From assembly GCF_033441515.1 (NCBI RefSeq), contig NZ_JAWQJT010000002.1, positions 1,860,001-1,924,000 on the forward strand: a DNA stretch of 64,000 nt, given 5' to 3'. Below the pieces are notes generated by a model. That model was not told the origin of the DNA. It searched no databases and was given only the letters and a program-made list of their open reading frames with translations. The stretch is from Amycolatopsis solani. GTDB taxonomy: Bacteria > Actinomycetota > Actinomycetes > Mycobacteriales > Pseudonocardiaceae. Each line of letters opens with the position of its first letter. Position 1 is the stretch's first letter. Both the position numbers and the translations under genes were made by a program. Of the stretch, positions 63,420 through 64,000 are shown piece after piece.

Positions 63420-64000
63420 TCACCAGTGGACCCGGCCGGCGAGGGCGCCGGTCAGCTCGTCTCGGCCGGTGATGCCCAGCTTCAGGTAGATCCGGTGCAG
63501 GTGGTTGTCCACCGTCCGCACGGACAACGTCAACCGGTCCGCGATCGCCCGGCTCGGGCGTCCCTCGGCGGCGAGCAAAGCGATCTCGCGCTCCCGGGCC
63601 GTCAGCGGCGCGGCCGGTGCGGCGGCCGCCACCAGCCCCGGCGTACGGGCGCCCGCGCAGGACTGGGCCAGTGTCTGGCCGAGCGCGGCGGCCTTGACGG
63701 CGTCCCCGGTCCGCCCGCTCCGCCGGTGGATCGCGCTCGCCCGGACGGCGGCCTCGGCCGCATACAGGAGAAAACCCCGGTCCGCGAACCACTCGGAAGT
63801 CCGCTCCAGCCACCAAGCGTCCCCGACGACGACCGCGGCGGCGTGCTCGGCGAGCGTCGAAACCAGTGTGCCGTCGACCCCGTGGGTCAGCCGGGCCAGC
63901 CGGTCTTCCGCCCGCCCGAGCTCGCGTTGGGGCCCGCCCAGGCGGACGACGTCGTGCCAGGCCAGCATTTCGAAGCCGGCCGCCCCGGCCTCGGCCGCCT
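63420..64000 (-). CDS. LuxR-family regulator, C-terminal part (cut by window edge)
   Basis: At least 193 codons are visible and the frame continues past the right edge. The C-terminal 65 residues form a LuxR helix-turn-helix: PLTAREREIALLAAEGRPSR, AIADRLTLSVRTVDNHLHRI, YLKLGITGRDELTGAL. The preceding part is helical, TPR-like (LSTLAEHAAAVVVGDAWWLE in type), as in large ATP-binding LuxR (LAL) proteins. It converges on the giant peptidase gene. An internal ATG at 63968 is probably not the start. It could regulate the adjacent locus. Confidence 0.85.
   Translation of the reverse strand, partial: AAEAGAAGFEMLAWHDVVRLGGPQRELGRAEDRLARLTHGVDGTLVSTLAEHAAAVVVGDAWWLERTSEWFADRGFLLYAAEAAVRASAIHRRSGRTGDAVKAAALGQTLAQSCAGARTPGLVAAAAPAAPLTAREREIALLAAEGRPSRAIADRLTLSVRTVDNHLHRIYLKLGITGRDELTGALAGRVHW

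Noticed and set aside
1..64000. tRNA, rRNA, insertion sequences, integrases
   Set aside because: I looked for TpsiC-loop-like GGTTCGA patterns, transposase motifs and flanking direct repeats by eye and found none convincing. A covariance-model scan would be needed to exclude a tRNA.

Overview
The window comes from a high-GC Gram-positive bacterium of the Actinobacteria. Every gene shows strong G/C bias at the third codon position and GTG starts are frequent. Genes overlap by 4 nt (ATGA/GTGA) throughout, and there are ESX (type VII) genes, a DUF6292 protein and GGGTA-type stress promoters. The gene mix fits the Pseudonocardiales, most likely Amycolatopsis or a close relative; this is inference, not a search result. 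I saw no rRNA, tRNA, CRISPR array or insertion sequence. The first and last genes are cut by the window edges.

Region 1 (1-2.1 kb) holds the start of a zinc alcohol dehydrogenase and a low-affinity phosphate transporter with its PhoU-like partner. Region 2 (2.1-24 kb) is a large surface-glycan locus. It has five glycosyltransferase genes of the GT2/GT4 type (one fused to a phosphatase), two GT9 heptosyltransferase-like enzymes, a polysaccharide pyruvyl transferase, a UDP-glucuronate decarboxylase-like epimerase, UDP-glucose dehydrogenase and a NodU-type carbamoyltransferase. It also has the steps to ADP-heptose: GmhA, HldE, and a GmhB phosphatase fused to a GT2 domain. Stress-type genes (SDR, DUF4383, DUF6292, phosphoribosyltransferase, aldehyde dehydrogenase) are interleaved. 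Many of these units carry the same promoter pattern, GTTT-N15-GGGTA, which suggests one general-stress sigma factor controls glycan and stress genes together. In several cases the start codon lies 9-10 nt after the -10 box, so those mRNAs are probably leaderless.

Region 3 (24-41 kb) holds a secreted GH76 alpha-1,6-mannanase, HtpG, a secreted LpqC-like esterase, an HNH nuclease, and a Ser/Thr kinase whose outer domain is a family-2 carbohydrate-binding module. It continues with a secreted protein resembling S8-protease accessory regions but without a catalytic domain, a sedolisin, a LuxR regulator, a P450, an aminotransferase/Lrp/APC-permease amine-catabolism set and a CopC-like protein. Region 4 (41-49.4 kb) is an ESX accessory and effector locus. 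It has PPE/WXG100-like proteins, an EspG chaperone, and two wall hydrolases (CHAP and lysozyme-like) joined to WXG100-like helical regions, but no ESX membrane core.

Region 5 (49.4-54.9 kb) is a DNA-alkylation repair cluster. An ECF-type sigma factor, an alkylguanine-DNA alkyltransferase and a 2OG-Fe(II) oxygenase share a matching promoter (TCACGTT / CGTCT, same spacing). They are followed by a second alkyltransferase operon and a LysE-type exporter with its LysR regulator. Region 6 (54.9-63.3 kb) is the most unusual part. It is a run of five same-strand genes encoding an M15-like peptidase with a glycine zipper, a DnaJ-type zinc-finger coiled-coil protein, two small proteins with hydrophobic segments, and a 1776-residue protein that joins a subtilase, a repeated proline-rich linker, a VanY-type carboxypeptidase and an alpha/beta hydrolase, with no signal peptide. 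Four families of long intergenic palindromes, two of them present twice in the window, lie mainly between convergent genes and probably act as terminators.
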